DNA of 6,486 nt from SAR86 cluster bacterium (GCA_016779505.1 JADHNM010000054.1:1-6486); one strand, 5' to 3'; counted from the first letter of the stretch, positions 1 to 6,199 are shown. Made by a program: numbers and translations. Notes: generated from the sequence alone by a model not told the origin.

Positions 1-554
1 AAAACACAATACTGTGCTACTTGAGTATAGGTAATACCTTTCATGCCGCCTAAGACCGCATAAAAGAATACTATGCACATACCAATAATTACTCCTAGGT
101 TAATATCAACCTCAAGAAATCTTGAGAATACAATACCAACACCTCTCATTTGACCAGCTACATAAGTAAATGAAACAAATATTAGGCATATCACAGCAAC
201 CAACCTAGCTGCATTTGAGTAGTATCTTGCTCCAATAAAATCAGGAACTGTATATTGACCAAATTTTCTTAAATATGGAGCTAACAATAGAGCTAAGAGA
301 ACATATCCACCCGTCCAGCCCATCAAGTAAACTGAACCATCTTTTCCAAGAAAAGCTATGAGACCAGCCATTGAAATGAATGAAGCAGCTGACATCCAAT
401 CAGCAGCTGTTGCCATACCATTTGCAACAGGGTGAACACCCTTTCCAGCTATATAAAATTCATTTGTTGAAGAAGCACGAGACCAAATGGCGATACCAAT
501 ATATAAGGCAAAAGAAAGGCCAACAAAAATATAAGTAAGTACCTGAGTATCCAT
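1..554 (-). CDS. Sodium:solute symporter large subunit, VC_2705-type (partial, N-terminal 184 residues)
   Basis: Inner-membrane Na+-coupled transporter of the SSS family. The visible 184 residues match the subfamily that pairs with a DUF4212 small subunit (related to ActP/MctC-type monocarboxylate carriers). Seen: a first membrane helix at about 4-24, then EFYIAGKGV (32-40), the strongly conserved stretch around ADWMSAASFISMAGLI (51-65), GSVYLMGWTGGY (73-84), a helix ending in LAPYLRKFG, YTVPDFIGARYY (101-112), a helix ending in YVAGQMRGVG (131-140), and YAVLGGMKGITYTQVAQY (165-182). The start is the ATG at 554-552, only 5 bp after the stop of the DUF4212 gene. A GAGGAGA ribosome site lies inside the end of that gene (568-574, 13 nt spacing), so the two are probably translationally coupled. 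Family members are usually about 550-590 residues, so roughly two thirds lie beyond the left edge. Substrate is inferred to be acetate or another small carboxylate; this is not shown here. Confidence 0.93.
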   Translation of the reverse strand, partial: MDTQVLTYIFVGLSFALYIGIAIWSRASSTNEFYIAGKGVHPVANGMATAADWMSAASFISMAGLIAFLGKDGSVYLMGWTGGYVLLALLLAPYLRKFGQYTVPDFIGARYYSNAARLVAVICLIFVSFTYVAGQMRGVGIVFSRFLEVDINLGVIIGMCIVFFYAVLGGMKGITYTQVAQYCV

Positions 555-559
555 AGACG

Positions 560-814
560 CTAAAGTTTCTCCTCAGATTTATCTTTATATTTTTTATCTA
601 ATCTATTCATTAGATATATATAAATAAAAATTAAGATTACGAAGAAATAAATACTGCCTTGTTGAGCAAACCAAAAACCAAGCTTAAATCCGCCAATTTG
701 AAGTTGATCAAGAGAATCCGACCAAATAATCCCAAATCCAAATGACACAATGAACCAAATAGAGAGAAGGATTGAAAGAATTTTTAAGTTAGAGCGCCAA
801 TAATTTTTTTCCAT
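560..814 (-). CDS. DUF4212 small subunit of sodium:solute symporter
   Basis: An 84-residue membrane protein of the DUF4212 (putative solute:sodium symporter small subunit) family, which is found encoded just upstream of VC_2705-type symporters. Seen: the typical opening KNYWRSNLKIL, a first membrane helix at about 11-31 ending SFGFGIIW, the family signature IGGFKLGFWFAQQGSIY (40-56), and a second helix at about 56-69 followed by the basic tail RLDKKYKDK. Length is normal. The start ATG is at 814-812, with only a weak AAAG-type ribosome site. The gene lies 61 bp after the MBL hydrolase stop. No terminator is visible in that gap, so read-through from the upstream operon is possible, but a separate AT-rich promoter in the gap cannot be excluded. 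Its exact role in transport is unknown for the family; assembly or stabilisation of the large subunit is an inference. Confidence 0.92.
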   Translation of the reverse strand: MEKNYWRSNLKILSILLSIWFIVSFGFGIIWSDSLDQLQIGGFKLGFWFAQQGSIYFFVILIFIYIYLMNRLDKKYKDKSEEKL

Positions 815-875
815 AAATCTACTTTAAATAAATTGATAAATTAAATATGTAATTATTGCACTGGATAGGAAAGAA

Positions 876-1820
876 CTACTCAACTGAACTTCGAATGATA
901 TTTAAATCTTTACTCAAGACGCTCCCAATAGCTGTATGAGATAGATTTTCTCTTGATATACCAATTAGATCAGCGACTCTTTCGGCGGCATAAATACCGG
1001 TACAGTGTCCACCCATAAATTTTGTCATTCCATTATCTTTTAGCCAATTAGCAGTTTTATCTATCACTTGATCTGTTGCTCTAAACAGATGAAATCCTCC
1101 TATGGCACCATATACAGGAACATTTTGAATTGATTGGAGTTTTTTTGCAGTATTAATAATTCCAGAATGCCCGCAACCTGACATCATTATCCATCCATTA
1201 TCAGTTAGCATGCCTGCAGACTGGTCATCAATAATTATATCTGGAACAAATTCATTTGATTTAATATCTTTTACCACCAATCCTTCCGGACCATTATATG
1301 TTTCTACAGATCTCTCAACTGTTCCAGTCGCAAAAATATTTTTTGAAACTTCATAATGATTATCAAGAATTACAAAATTAATGCCTAAATTTTCAGCATC
1401 TTTTTTCCATTTCATAGAATCTGCATAATTTCCAGGACCAACCTTAGATCCATCTGGAGCAAATCTTTGATTAAAAAAGCCTCTTGCAACATAAACTTTA
1501 GTAAAAGCTTTATTATTAATTTCCATGTATGCTCTTCTTAATTTAAGAAGCCCCCCTGTATGATCACTGTGGTAATGACTTAAAATAACTTTCTCAACTT
1601 TTGATAAATCTTTTCCAAGTATCTCAGCATTATGTAAAACAGTATCTTCATGAAACCCTGTGTCAAAAAGTACAGATTCTTTATCACTTTCATATAACGC
1701 TGAGAAACTCCATTCTCCAAATCCACCATAATTAGATATGTTTGTAGCTAACACTGTTACTTCATAAGATGCATTTAAATTAATACAAAACAATGCAAAG
1801 AAAAGACTTATTTGCCTCAT
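876..1820 (-). CDS. Exported MBL-fold metallo-hydrolase (COG1237-like)
   Basis: A metallo-beta-lactamase-fold hydrolase, 314 residues from the start chosen here. Seen: N-terminal signal peptide (MRQISLFFALFCINLNA then SYEV), LFDTGF (51-56), the metal motif SHYHSDHTGG (81-90; His82, His84, Asp86, His87), SGCGHSGIINT with His218, GGFHL with His244, and GGHCTG with His272. The SHxHxDHTGG / GCxHxGI / GGFHL / HCTG order is that of the COG1237 group (relatives of the archaeal dihydropterin-ribofuranosyl-aminobenzene phosphate synthase), which binds two metals. The substrate is unknown. An in-frame ATG 30 bp upstream (1850) would overlap the cyclase gene by 26 bp and place ten residues ahead of a clean signal peptide, so I prefer 1820, which begins 4 bp after the cyclase stop. 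Third gene of the apparent TPR-cyclase-MBL operon. A catalytic role is well supported; the exact reaction is not. Confidence 0.9.
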   Translation of the reverse strand: MRQISLFFALFCINLNASYEVTVLATNISNYGGFGEWSFSALYESDKESVLFDTGFHEDTVLHNAEILGKDLSKVEKVILSHYHSDHTGGLLKLRRAYMEINNKAFTKVYVARGFFNQRFAPDGSKVGPGNYADSMKWKKDAENLGINFVILDNHYEVSKNIFATGTVERSVETYNGPEGLVVKDIKSNEFVPDIIIDDQSAGMLTDNGWIMMSGCGHSGIINTAKKLQSIQNVPVYGAIGGFHLFRATDQVIDKTANWLKDNGMTKFMGGHCTGIYAAERVADLIGISRENLSHTAIGSVLSKDLNIIRSSVE

Positions 1821-1824
1821 GAAG

Positions 1825-2841
1825 TTATAAGGTTGAAGGACCAATAGCAACCGGTCTAATCGACGATGCTGAACTTCCTTTAACCATTAAAGGTAATATC
1901 ATCACACAAGACAAATCCACCGCATCATCTGATAATTTTTTAAGATTAAAATTTTCAAGTGTATGAATGCCAGCCTGAGTTAAAAAATAATGATGTACTG
2001 GAAATGCCATATTTTCAGGGGTTCCTTCTGGAGCAGGTATTGGATTATTTGGATCAGATAAAGCATCTACAAAAGGAGTATCTAAACCAACAGCGACAAC
2101 TTTTTTCGATGCAAGATATTCAGCCAATGAGTATGAAATTCCCGGAGCCATTGAATAATATAGTTTTAGTTCATCTGGATCCTGGTAGTTATCACTCCAG
2201 CCCGTATAAATCAATACAACATCTCCTGGCAATATACCTCTAGATTTTAGACTTGAAGATTCAACTGATTTTTTAATATCGTTAATAGAAACATGTTCAC
2301 CAGCTGACATGGACTCTCCATCGTATGCATATTTTTTAACATTAATTAATATTGCAGTTGTAATAATAGGTGGAACAGTTTCCATACCAAGTTTTAGTAA
2401 TGGCGATTCATTTGATGGCTTAACCTCATCACCTTTTAAACCACCAAAAAAAGTTACTTTTGATATGTCTAATTCACTTTCCCCATTCCAAGGTTCGTCT
2501 AAATGACCAAAATGTCCCAATGCATCCATCTGTGTGCCTTGATTTCCATCATTAACATTTTCATTCAATACATCCATAGTAAAGATTTGTACGGTGTTAG
2601 GCATTGCAGAAGCTGGTAAGAATTTCGGTTCATACTCCCCTGCAAATGGTGATAAAGGCATAGATTTGGTTCTTAAGTAAGATAGTTCATAACTCTCTGA
2701 TTTAGGGTTAGATATTAGATCTGAGCATCTTGACCATGTTTCAGGTCCTAAGATGTTTGTCATTCCTCTTTGTGAAGATAATTCTGATGAATAAAGGCTA
2801 GATGAATAAAGAAGGATTAATAATAAATAAAATTTTAACAT
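1825..2841 (-). CDS. Exported cyclase-family (PF04199, KynB-like) metal-dependent hydrolase
   Basis: A 338-residue member of the cyclase/arylformamidase/isatin-hydrolase superfamily, which hydrolyses amide or lactam bonds using divalent metal. Seen: a hydrophobic signal peptide (about 1-18, MLKFYLLLILLYSSSLYS), the metal-site region NQGTQMDALGHFGH (100-113), GILPGDVVLIYTGW (202-215), VVAVGLDTPFVDA (248-260), PVHHYFLTQAGIHTLENF (281-298), and the C-terminal LPLMVKGSSASSIRPVAI (316-333), all in the family order. It differs from the canonical HxGTHxDxxxH site: Asn100 and Gln104 stand where the first two His usually are, while Asp106 and His110 are kept. Longer than KynB (about 200 residues), fitting the larger secreted-type cyclases. 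The start at 2841 is 2 bp after the TPR gene stop, with no obvious Shine-Dalgarno, suggesting translational coupling. Substrate unknown; periplasmic location inferred from the signal peptide. Confidence 0.9.
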   Translation of the reverse strand: MLKFYLLLILLYSSSLYSSELSSQRGMTNILGPETWSRCSDLISNPKSESYELSYLRTKSMPLSPFAGEYEPKFLPASAMPNTVQIFTMDVLNENVNDGNQGTQMDALGHFGHLDEPWNGESELDISKVTFFGGLKGDEVKPSNESPLLKLGMETVPPIITTAILINVKKYAYDGESMSAGEHVSINDIKKSVESSSLKSRGILPGDVVLIYTGWSDNYQDPDELKLYYSMAPGISYSLAEYLASKKVVAVGLDTPFVDALSDPNNPIPAPEGTPENMAFPVHHYFLTQAGIHTLENFNLKKLSDDAVDLSCVMILPLMVKGSSASSIRPVAIGPSTL

Positions 2842-2843
2842 TA

Positions 2844-4511
2844 CTAATAAATTATAGATGATTTAAGTTCAATATCTGACATCTGCCAAATTTCTACATG
2901 TTTTGTTAATGCCTCATTAGATAATTCTGCCTTATTTAGAGCTTTATAGGCTTTATAGAGTCCATAATATGACCAGCCATTCCGAGGGTAATCTTTTAAA
3001 TCTTGGTTAAAAACACTTACTGCTTCTTCAAAATCTTTGTTTAGTAATAAAGCATGTCCTAATGATTGTCTTGTTGGGTAGTACCAAAATTCAGGTTCTC
3101 TATATGGCAGAGCATCTTGCGTTTCTACAGCCATCTTAAAATGCATTATTGATGCAGCTAAATTCATATTAGCTAATTCAATTTGACCCATCGCAAGATG
3201 ATTTGCAATTTCAAGCAACTTATCCGATGGTTGCCCAGCTCTTATGATAACTTTAATCTCTGGAGCATCCTTAAGTGGCAATATTTTTTCTTGTTCTTTA
3301 ATGGCTTGCTCAATATTACCTGTTGATGCGAAAGCAATACTTCGGGCGTAGTGATATAAACCTAAAGAAAATTTGAATTCGTCTATCGGTTTCTCATATG
3401 CCAGAATTTCATCCCACTTAGCAAATCTTACATACGAAAGTAGCGGGATAGTATGAAAGAATTCTAAAAATGGAATTTGTTTAATCTGTTCAACACGAAC
3501 ATATTTTGACACTTTTAACGCGGAATCTATGGACAATTTACTTCGCCCTTCCATAGTTGAAGCCGCCCATAAAAAATGAACGTTATGAGGATAATACAAT
3601 GCTGGATAAAAACCTTGAGCATTACATTGTGCAATATATTCTTCATCTACTTTTGCGGCCTGTATATTGGCAAGTGATGCATCGTGATATCTTCCTACAC
3701 GCCAATAAATATGTGCTGGCATATGAACAAGATGCCCTGCACCAGGAACGAGTTTTGCCAATCGATCAGCTGGCCCTTCAGCTCTTGCAGGATCAGAAGA
3801 TGCTTCAACTGCATGAATATACAAATGTATTGCGAGTGGATGATTTTGATTTTTCTCTAAAACTGATTCAAGACGATCAATGACTTTAACCGTATCAGGT
3901 TTTGGATCACCATCTTCAGCCCAATAATTCCAAGGCATAGTATTCATTAAGGCTTCTGCGAATAAAGAAGCTGCATCATCATCTTCAGGATATCTGTCAG
4001 CTAGTATCTCCATAGCATTTGCATAAGCTATATCTAATGGTTCTCTATTTGTATCAGGATTTCCATCGTAGCGTGTAGCTAATGCAGATATATAAGCTTG
4101 CTCTTTATTAGAAATAGAATTAGACAAGGCAATGGCTGTGTTAATAGCCTTAAAAGCAGCAAGTCTATTTTTAGACGCCATAATAACCTTGCCATCACTG
4201 TTAACATTAATATTAGGACCTAATGCTAGGGCTTCGCCCCAAAAGCACATTGCACAGCTAGGATCTAGTTTTTGAGCCGCTTTAAAACTTCTAATTGATT
4301 CAGCATGATTAAAGGCAAATGCCAGGACCAACCCCTGATCAAAATAGCGTTGCACCCCATCAACATTAGAGGAAATCTTATGTGAATGGTCACCTAGACC
4401 TTTCAGCAATGGAGCGCCGGCTTTATTTGATAACGAAGTATCAGAATTATTAATGCAGCCTAATAGCAAAAATACAGATAAACAAACTAAAGAAGATTTT
4501 ATTTTTAACAT
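2844..4511 (-). CDS. Tetratricopeptide-repeat lipoprotein with conserved-looking His/Cys clusters
   Basis: A 555-residue exported TPR protein. Seen: lipoprotein signal MLKIKSSLVCLSVFLLLGC with lipobox LLGC and lipidated Cys19, then helical repeats. A TPR-like unit at about 57-87 ends in DPSCAMCFWGEALALGPN (Cys86, Cys89). Next come HPLAIHLYIHAVE (His224, 229, 233), GHLVHMPAHIYWRVGRYHDA (His260, 263, 267, 276), YYPHNVHFLWAAS (His309, 312), and C-terminal repeats around EPEFWYYPTRQSLGHALL (about 473-489) and YPRNGWSYYGLYKAYKAL (about 508-525). The overall pattern is that of TPR proteins widespread in marine bacteria with no function known to me. The ATG at 4511 was chosen over one at 4583 because it gives the lipobox at normal distance, has an AAAAAGG ribosome site at good spacing, and leaves the Fur box upstream instead of inside the gene. 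First gene of the operon. Metal or cofactor binding by the His/Cys clusters is inference. Confidence 0.88.
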   Translation of the reverse strand: MLKIKSSLVCLSVFLLLGCINNSDTSLSNKAGAPLLKGLGDHSHKISSNVDGVQRYFDQGLVLAFAFNHAESIRSFKAAQKLDPSCAMCFWGEALALGPNINVNSDGKVIMASKNRLAAFKAINTAIALSNSISNKEQAYISALATRYDGNPDTNREPLDIAYANAMEILADRYPEDDDAASLFAEALMNTMPWNYWAEDGDPKPDTVKVIDRLESVLEKNQNHPLAIHLYIHAVEASSDPARAEGPADRLAKLVPGAGHLVHMPAHIYWRVGRYHDASLANIQAAKVDEEYIAQCNAQGFYPALYYPHNVHFLWAASTMEGRSKLSIDSALKVSKYVRVEQIKQIPFLEFFHTIPLLSYVRFAKWDEILAYEKPIDEFKFSLGLYHYARSIAFASTGNIEQAIKEQEKILPLKDAPEIKVIIRAGQPSDKLLEIANHLAMGQIELANMNLAASIMHFKMAVETQDALPYREPEFWYYPTRQSLGHALLLNKDFEEAVSVFNQDLKDYPRNGWSYYGLYKAYKALNKAELSNEALTKHVEIWQMSDIELKSSIIY

Positions 4512-4547
4512 TGCAAATAACCTTTTTATATTGAGATAAATATCATT

Positions 4548-4563
4548 GTTACATTTATGTAAC
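4548..4563. promoter_or_regulatory. Perfect inverted repeat next to the Fur box, possible second operator
   Basis: GTTACATTTATGTAAC has 7-bp perfect arms with a 2-bp centre, and starts 4 bp from the Fur box. It does not match an operator I can name. Its position over the likely -10 region of the minus-strand operon suggests a second regulator or an extended regulatory element. Confidence 0.4.
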
Positions 4564-4583
4564 CTAATGAGAATGATTCTCAA
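4554..4583 (-). promoter_or_regulatory. Candidate promoter of the TPR-cyclase-MBL operon
   Basis: On the minus strand TTGAGA (4583-4578, five of six to the -35 consensus) is followed after 18 nt by CATAAA (4559-4554, four of six to -10). The -35 lies inside the Fur box and the -10 inside the second inverted repeat, which would suit repression by occlusion. The match is modest and other AT-rich hexamers nearby could serve instead. Confidence 0.3.
4568..4582. promoter_or_regulatory. Fur box (ferric uptake regulator operator)
   Basis: TGAGAATGATTCTCA is a perfect 7-1-7 inverted repeat. It matches the Fur consensus TGATAATnATTATCA at all but two symmetric positions, and the G/C variant at those positions is common in natural Fur sites. 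It sits between divergent genes, 56 bp upstream of the TPR lipoprotein ATG and 63 bp upstream of the small membrane protein ATG, so it could control both. Iron-bound Fur would be expected to repress; binding itself is inferred. Confidence 0.75.
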
Positions 4584-4645
4584 TGTTAGTGTATTATTTT
4601 TACATATCTCAATAAAGAGATTGTAATTTTGGAGAAACTAAATAA

Positions 4646-5035
4646 ATGAATACAGAATATGAAATATGGAATTTGATGTATCTAGGCTTTATATCAAATG
4701 CAATGTTTATGGTTGCGATGGTTCTGCTGTCCTGGCTAGGATTTAGATTTGCTGCAGCAATTGCCGCAGATCCTGAAACACCAGTTATGGGAAAAATAAC
4801 TGCAACTATATTTTATCTCCTTGTTGGAATGATGTTTTACAACACAGCGCAAATTGGCGGAGCAATAATTAGTGGAGCGGCTGAAAATATGGCATTACTT
4901 GAAGAAGTGTCATTAAGGGGTGCTGATTTGATTGAAAGAGTTAATTCAGGATTTATACCCGGTGGCTTTATTACAACTGCATTAAATGTAGTTATTGTTT
5001 TCTTTCAATTGGCTATGACGTGGATTAAAAGATAA
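4646..5035 (+). CDS. Small membrane protein of unknown function (about three membrane helices)
   Basis: A 129-residue protein I do not recognise. Seen: three hydrophobic stretches at about 13-39 (YLGFISNAMFMVAMVLLSWL...), 51-76 (ITATIFYLLVGMMFYNTAQI...) and 104-126 (IPGGFITTALNVVIVFFQLA...). Between the second and third is a polar, acidic segment (about 80-100, including LLEEVSLRGADLIERVN) likely to lie outside the membrane. No signal peptide distinct from the first helix and no catalytic motif are visible. The start has a GGAGA ribosome site at 4631-4635, 10 nt from the ATG, and the gene ends with tandem stops TAA TAA, so it is very likely real. It is divergent from the TPR operon, shares the control region with the Fur box, and is followed by a strong terminator, so it is transcribed alone. 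Iron-linked expression is an inference. Confidence 0.85.
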   Translation: MNTEYEIWNLMYLGFISNAMFMVAMVLLSWLGFRFAAAIAADPETPVMGKITATIFYLLVGMMFYNTAQIGGAIISGAAENMALLEEVSLRGADLIERVNSGFIPGGFITTALNVVIVFFQLAMTWIKR

Positions 5036-5046
5036 TAAACATAAAT

Positions 5047-5076
5047 AAAAAAGCCTGCAAATGCAGGCTTTTTTTT
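5047..5076. terminator. Bidirectional intrinsic terminator
   Basis: GCCTGCA (5053-5059) pairs with TGCAGGC (5062-5068) around an AA centre (in practice an AAAT tetraloop). The A run 5047-5052 and the T run 5069-5076 extend the stem and give a T tract on either strand. It lies between convergent genes ending at 5035 (plus) and 5084 (minus), so it can end both transcripts. Confidence 0.9.
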
Positions 5077-5083
5077 AAACAAT

Positions 5084-5761
5084 CTATTTTGTATAAATTA
5101 TCTGACAATGTTCAATTGTATCGCTAACTATCTCATCAACGTATTGTGCTGACTCATCCCAGATTTTAGACCAAGAGCTGCCTGCAAAGTAATCATCAAC
5201 TACCTTTCCAAGCTCACTCGCTGATTGGCTGACAGCTCTAACATGAAAAACTTCTCTTCCACCGCCCAGAGGTTGAAATACTCCAATGTTCATATTATGA
5301 CCGGCTGCTCTGATGGCTTCTTCTAGTTCAATCATTTTTTGAGTATATGCCATGGGGTTATTGAGATTTAATCTCCATAGACGTTCGTAGGCAGGTCGAA
5401 GGTTGAATTCCTTAAGTGGTTTAAAGGTTGAAGAATATTTTACTTTACGCATATTTTTATATGGACCCGAAGCTTTCATAGGATCATATAAGTCGGTTGC
5501 TGCAAAAGCTTTTTCTACGCTTGGAAAGGCATTCCAGACAAACATTTCACCTGGATATTGATGGCCTGTTTTTGTTACACATACACCAGCAAGATCTGAT
5601 CCAATAGCTTCAAATGGAGCAGTATTTTTTTTCATAAGTTCAATGTACTTATCTACATCCTTTGCTTTGACATGAAGTGTAGTAAACGCTCCTTCCGGAA
5701 CAGCAAATGTGTTAAGGGATATTATCAACGTAAATGCTGATAAAAATTTTAGATTTTTCAT
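5084..5761 (-). CDS. Exported protein, probably two tandem ferredoxin-like alpha/beta-barrel domains
   Basis: A 225-residue protein with a clear signal peptide (MKNLKFLSAFTLIISLNTFA, cleaved near residue 20). I do not recognise a named family. The pattern of the mature part suggests two dimeric alpha/beta-barrel (ABM/NIPSNAP-like) units. The first is about 23-115: strand GAFTTLHVKA, helix DVDKYIELMKKN, strand AGVCVTKTGH, strand GEMFVWNAF, helix SVEKAFAATD. The second is about 125-223: strand YERLWRLNL, helix AYTQKMIELEEAIRAAG, strand NIGVFQPLGG, strand REVFHVRAVS, helix ASELGKVVDDYF, strand HCQIIY. The fold is inferred from this alternation, not from a search. A ribosome site GGAG lies 4 nt before the ATG. 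It has its own promoter and is convergent with the preceding membrane protein, so it is a single-gene unit. Cys61 and Cys219 are the only cysteines in the mature protein and could form a disulfide. Function unknown. Confidence 0.85.
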   Translation of the reverse strand: MKNLKFLSAFTLIISLNTFAVPEGAFTTLHVKAKDVDKYIELMKKNTAPFEAIGSDLAGVCVTKTGHQYPGEMFVWNAFPSVEKAFAATDLYDPMKASGPYKNMRKVKYSSTFKPLKEFNLRPAYERLWRLNLNNPMAYTQKMIELEEAIRAAGHNMNIGVFQPLGGGREVFHVRAVSQSASELGKVVDDYFAGSSWSKIWDESAQYVDEIVSDTIEHCQIIYTK

Positions 5762-5791
5762 ATTTCTCCGAGTTAGTGAATTAATTATCTA

Positions 5792-5819
5792 AATATAATG
5801 TATTTTTTTTATACATCAA
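5792..5819 (-). promoter_or_regulatory. Candidate sigma-70 promoter of the 5084-5761 gene
   Basis: On the minus strand TTGATG (5819-5814, four of six to -35) and TATATT (5797-5792, five of six to -10) are 16 nt apart, with an A-tract in the spacer. The predicted start near 5785 leaves a leader of about 24 nt carrying the GGAG ribosome site. Confidence 0.45.
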
Positions 5820-6016
5820 ATAATTTTACTAAGCTTGATGTATCTAAATTTCCCGAATTCGTGCTTGAAAGTAATTGATATTTCTTCAATACACTTTTAG
5901 AAATAGTTAAATTTAATTCATTGGATTTTGATGGGTTTGGCCACGAACAATGGAAGCCAAGCCAACGTTTACTAGATGCAGGGTGGATACACGATGAAGA
6001 TTTCTTTAAAACATAG
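5798..6016 (+). pseudogene. Possible gene remnant with an in-frame TGA
   Basis: One plus-strand frame runs from ATG 5798 to TAG 6014-6016, interrupted once by TGA at 5876-5878. The first part gives 26 residues (MYFFYTSNNFTKLDVSKFPE...) and the second 45 residues, including FNSLDFDGFGHEQWKPSQRL and LLDAGWIHDEDFFKT. The second part looks like real protein, with mixed charged and aromatic residues, but I do not recognise the family. There is no ribosome site before the ATG, which also overlaps the opposing promoter. It may be the tail of a decayed gene, with the first part fortuitous. Confidence 0.3.
5811..5843. repeat. 9-bp inverted repeat overlapping the promoter
   Basis: ATACATCAA (5811-5819) is the exact reverse complement of TTGATGTAT (5835-5843), with 15 nt between the arms. 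One arm covers the predicted -35 hexamer of the minus-strand promoter, so it may be a regulator site. No T run follows it in either direction, so it is not an intrinsic terminator. Chance is possible in such AT-rich DNA. Confidence 0.35.
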
Positions 6017-6040
6017 CCTAATTAAGCTGTTTACAAAAAA

Positions 6041-6199
6041 CTAGAGTTTTAAGGTCTTGAACAGAGCATCTTCAAAGTCACGCTTGGTAATGAACTCATT
6101 ATAAAAAGGTAAGCCCAAAACTTTTATATCAAGAGCTTTATGCTCAAACTTAACATTCTCATCATTAATTGAAAGAAGAAACTTTTCTTTACAACAAAC
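6041..6199 (-). pseudogene. Possible startless gene remnant (52 codons)
   Basis: A minus-strand frame open from just after TAG (6202-6200) to TAG (6043-6041) contains no ATG or GTG start with a ribosome site, yet reads like the C-terminal end of a protein: KEKFLLSINDENVKF, then HKALDIKVLGLPFYNEF, then ITKRDFEDALFKTLKL. The frame one base over also stays open upstream (reading LSYRYHKLPKLIRFVVK), so a frameshift near 6186-6196 could link the two pieces. The family is not recognised. Chance open frames of this length occur in AT-rich DNA. Confidence 0.3.

Noticed and set aside
815..875. Independent promoter before the DUF4212 gene
   Set aside because: AT-rich hexamers are present, but no -35/-10 pair stands out from the background, so none was annotated.
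1821..1850. Ten-residue N-terminal extension of the MBL hydrolase
   Set aside because: It overlaps the cyclase gene and moves the signal peptide inward; the ATG at 1820 fits the operon spacing better.
1959..2506. Plus-strand open frames of 94 and 65 codons opposite the cyclase gene
   Set aside because: They lie antisense to a gene with clear family motifs, lack convincing ribosome sites, and have unnatural compositions. They are shadows.
3557..3883. A 108-codon plus-strand open frame opposite the TPR gene
   Set aside because: Antisense to a well-supported coding region; its His/Leu-rich sequence reflects the opposite strand's codons.
4512..4583. N-terminal extension of the TPR lipoprotein to an ATG at 4583
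   Set aside because: It would put 24 polar or basic residues before a clean lipoprotein signal and place the Fur box and the second palindrome inside the gene.
5798..5816. Possible terminator hairpin ATGTAT / ATACAT around a T run
   Set aside because: The T run forms the loop and does not follow the stem, and the stem is only six A/T-rich pairs.
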